From Patescibacteria group bacterium (GTDB taxonomy: Bacteria > Patescibacteriota > Patescibacteriia > Patescibacteriales > JAQVLT01), in NCBI GenBank assembly GCA_028704015.1, contig JAQVLT010000009.1, forward strand, positions 1 to 39,899: a stretch of DNA of 39,899 nt, read 5' to 3'. A program made the position numbers and the translations under genes. This document shows positions 38,617 to 39,899 of the stretch, in pieces. The first letter of the stretch is position 1; the number at the start of each line of letters is the position of its first letter. The notes beneath the pieces are model-generated. The model searched no databases, was not told the origin of the DNA, and saw nothing but the letters and a program-made list of their open reading frames with translations.

Positions 38617-38853
38617 TTAGACGAATGACACTTTAACGTCATTAAAATTTGCTTTTAGCTGGTCGGCAATTTTATTTTTCATCTCATCTTCAAATTTTAT
38701 GATTTTGCCCTGAACTTTGTATACATCTTGCGACAGGCCGGTCGCTTTTAGTTTTATTTCATTATCCGACAAAGAAACTAGCTCCAACGTACCATTCGGT
38801 ATTGTCGCGGGCTTTATTTGTTTTAGTATTTTTTCCACTTCATACTTGGTCAT
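38617..38853 (-). CDS. NifU C-terminal-like domain protein lacking the cluster cysteines
   Basis: The 78-residue protein follows the NifU C-terminal domain pattern: VEKILKQIKPATIPNGTLEL, then VSLSDNEIKLKATGL, and a final helix-strand ending NDVKVSFV. In true NifU domains the segment after the G-A motif is C-x-x-C and binds an Fe-S cluster. Here it reads TGLSQDVYKVQG with no cysteine at all. It therefore cannot hold a cluster in the usual way and may act as a small scaffold. It sits between an anchored protein gene and the unknown 357-residue gene, not near any Fe-S assembly gene. The assignment is by eye. Confidence 0.5.
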   Translation of the reverse strand: MTKYEVEKILKQIKPATIPNGTLELVSLSDNEIKLKATGLSQDVYKVQGKIIKFEDEMKNKIADQLKANFNDVKVSFV

Positions 38854-38871
38854 ATGAAATAATTATTTAAA

Positions 38872-39480
38872 TTAATATTTAAATCGGAAACTCTTGGCGG
38901 CATTATAAAAAATATCGCGATATTCCGGCCATTTTTCAGCAGTCGTATTATTTGAGATGGTAAAATATTTATCGCCTTTTAGCGCAACGGCCATCATTAC
39001 TTTGAAATCAACATTTTGCATTGTTAGATTGGCTTCAATAAATTTCGCCGGTTCGCCGTCAATTTTTCCGTCCGTTGTTGATTCCAAGACAATCTCCGGA
39101 GCAACCGCCTGGATTTGTGTTTTTACCAATTCAGTTATCTCGTCTAAAGTTTTTCCGCCGGAATTATCAAAGGAAACAGCCAAATAACTGTGAAAATTTA
39201 TTTTTTCCGCTGCGCTACCCGCAGGCTGTTTTTCTTTCGGGTCTTGATAAGACACGAGAGTGCCGGGAAGTTGTGTTCGAATCCAACCCTCAGGCGGTAA
39301 AATAGTAAAATCATCGCCGATATAAGGATTTTTTTGGTCTTCCGTTTTGATCGGCGCTTGAATATTGTCAGTATTTAATTGGCTTAAGTTAATGTCTTTT
39401 TTTTGTTTAAAAAAGTAAAAACCAGTTACTAAAATGATAATTATCACTATAACAATAATAATGAGTAATTTTTTCTTCAT
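38872..39480 (-). CDS. Membrane-anchored PsbP/DUF1795-like protein
   Basis: The 202-residue protein has a short basic start and one strong membrane segment (about residues 5-25, LLIIIVIVIIIILVTGFYFF). An external domain follows. The domain begins IGDDFTILPPEGWIRTQLPG, continues with HSYLAVSFDNSGGKTLDEIT and TTDGKIDGEPAKFIEANL, and ends EYRDIFYNAAKSFRFKY. This order (PPEGW, a conserved G-x-PA, final FxNxxxSF) fits PsbP-like/DUF1795 domains, which are small ligand- or partner-binding folds. Its specific role is unknown. It is cotranscribed with the adjacent minus-strand genes. Confidence 0.7.
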   Translation of the reverse strand: MKKKLLIIIVIVIIIILVTGFYFFKQKKDINLSQLNTDNIQAPIKTEDQKNPYIGDDFTILPPEGWIRTQLPGTLVSYQDPKEKQPAGSAAEKINFHSYLAVSFDNSGGKTLDEITELVKTQIQAVAPEIVLESTTDGKIDGEPAKFIEANLTMQNVDFKVMMAVALKGDKYFTISNNTTAEKWPEYRDIFYNAAKSFRFKY

Positions 39481-39490
39481 AATAGTTAAG

Positions 39491-39772
39491 TTACTTTGTT
39501 AAGTCCGATCCGCAAGAAGGGCAAAATTTAGTATTGAGCGGTGATTGGCGCTGGCAATTGGGATTTTTGCAAACAAGAACCAGATTTGCTCGACAATTAG
39601 GACAAAATTTAGCGGCTTCTTCTTTCACGGGTTTACCACACTTCGGGCATTTGTTTTTAAAAATTTTTATCACCGACTTTATACCTTTATTAGTTCCTCC
39701 TATCACAGCGCTTTGCGCTTGCCATTTAAAATTGTTTTTAACTCCGGAAACAAAATCATTAATGATCCCCAT
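39491..39772 (-). CDS. Double zinc-ribbon protein
   Basis: The 93-residue protein has an amphipathic N-terminal helix (about residues 1-38) and then two zinc ribbons with eight cysteines. The first is KCPKCGKPVKEEAAKFCPNC (about 41-60). The second is VCKNPNC plus KFCPSCGSDL (about 68-90). Such zinc ribbons (DZANK type) usually mediate protein-protein or nucleic acid contacts. There is no signal peptide. It lies 10 bases upstream of the anchored PsbP-like gene, so it is likely the first complete gene of the visible operon. Confidence 0.75.
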   Translation of the reverse strand: MGIINDFVSGVKNNFKWQAQSAVIGGTNKGIKSVIKIFKNKCPKCGKPVKEEAAKFCPNCRANLVLVCKNPNCQRQSPLNTKFCPSCGSDLTK

Positions 39773-39805
39773 ATAATTTTTGTTAGAAAATAAATAGAAA
39801 GTATT

Positions 39806-39898
39806 TTAAAAATAGTTTTTCGTGTTGTTATTATCCTGATAACGGCGATCCTTTTCCAGATGAGCACTGCCCATGGCAGTACGGAGGAGATCACCTTC
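39806..39898 (-). CDS. C-terminal fragment of an unidentified protein (5' end outside window)
   Basis: On the minus strand a frame is open from the window edge to a TAA at 39806-39808, giving 30 residues with a charged, soluble end (GSAHLEKDRRYQDNNN). It is 33 bases before the zinc-ribbon gene and probably part of the same operon. It is too short to identify. Confidence 0.4.
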   Translation of the reverse strand, partial: EGDLLRTAMGSAHLEKDRRYQDNNNTKNYF

Positions 39899-39899
39899 C

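Noticed and set aside
39703-39894. Minus-strand 63-residue frame at the right end
   Set aside because: It overlaps the well-supported zinc-ribbon gene in another frame. The frame ending at 39806 fits gene spacing better.
1-39899. CRISPR array, transposase or alternative genetic code
   Set aside because: No regular repeat-spacer pattern and no transposase or integrase were seen. TGA ends genes normally (for example at 1767 and 7889).

Overview
The window looks like chromosomal DNA from an ultra-small, host-dependent-type bacterium of the Candidate Phyla Radiation (Patescibacteria, most likely the Parcubacteria group). This is inferred from several things. The genes are A/T-rich and Lys/Ile/Asn-rich. 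Most start codons lack a Shine-Dalgarno sequence. The dcw cluster is compact, and TsaB and the RmlA-like enzyme are short. Short GC-rich palindromes are scattered through intergenic DNA and even inside genes. The envelope proteins are large and lineage-specific. TAA, TAG and TGA all end genes normally, so there is no sign of TGA recoding. No rRNA, CRISPR array or transposase gene was seen.

Region 1 (1-14.8 kb, + strand) is a surface-polysaccharide locus. It holds a Wzz-like chain-length protein, an O-antigen ligase/polymerase-like membrane protein, a GT2 glycosyltransferase fused to a radical SAM domain, two GT4 glycosyltransferases, a secreted propeller-like protein, a glycoside-hydrolase-like protein with FG-GAP repeats, a membrane-anchored repeat protein and a short TsaB. 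Between the Wzz-like and ligase genes lies a strikingly GC-rich two-gene cassette (about 1.5-3.43 kb). It has strong ribosome-binding sites, ATGA coupling and its own terminator, and is bordered on the left by a hairpin repeat. It looks acquired from elsewhere.

Region 2 (14.8-21.3 kb, +) is a dcw cell-division/cell-wall operon: mraZ, rsmH, an ftsL-like gene, ftsI and murF. A consensus promoter and three MraZ-type boxes sit about 640 bp upstream of mraZ. The gap is filled by a predicted structured RNA and a four-helix-bundle (23S rRNA IVS-type) ORF flanked by inverted repeats. This is the strongest candidate in the window for an unusual mobile or regulatory element.

Region 3 (21.3-26.2 kb, +) carries an RmlD-like reductase, an RmlA-like nucleotidyltransferase, an unknown protein, a rhamnosyltransferase-like GT2, a malic enzyme and a free-standing rplU with its own promoter and terminator.

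Region 4 (26.2-28.6 kb, - strand) is a replication/recombination block of recR, ybaB and dnaB. Region 5 (28.8-31.3 kb, +) has tRNA-Lys, an AlaX-like editing protein, tRNA-Thr with a duplicated and interrupted 3' end, a small DUF4258-like gene and an mtaB-like methylthiotransferase.

Region 6 (31.3-39.9 kb, -) is a run of mostly secreted or membrane-anchored proteins of unknown function. It includes two tandem ~760-residue DGG-repeat paralogues, a lipoprotein, two single-pass anchored proteins, a NifU-like domain without cysteines and a zinc-ribbon protein. The genes are tightly spaced and probably one operon that continues beyond the right end.
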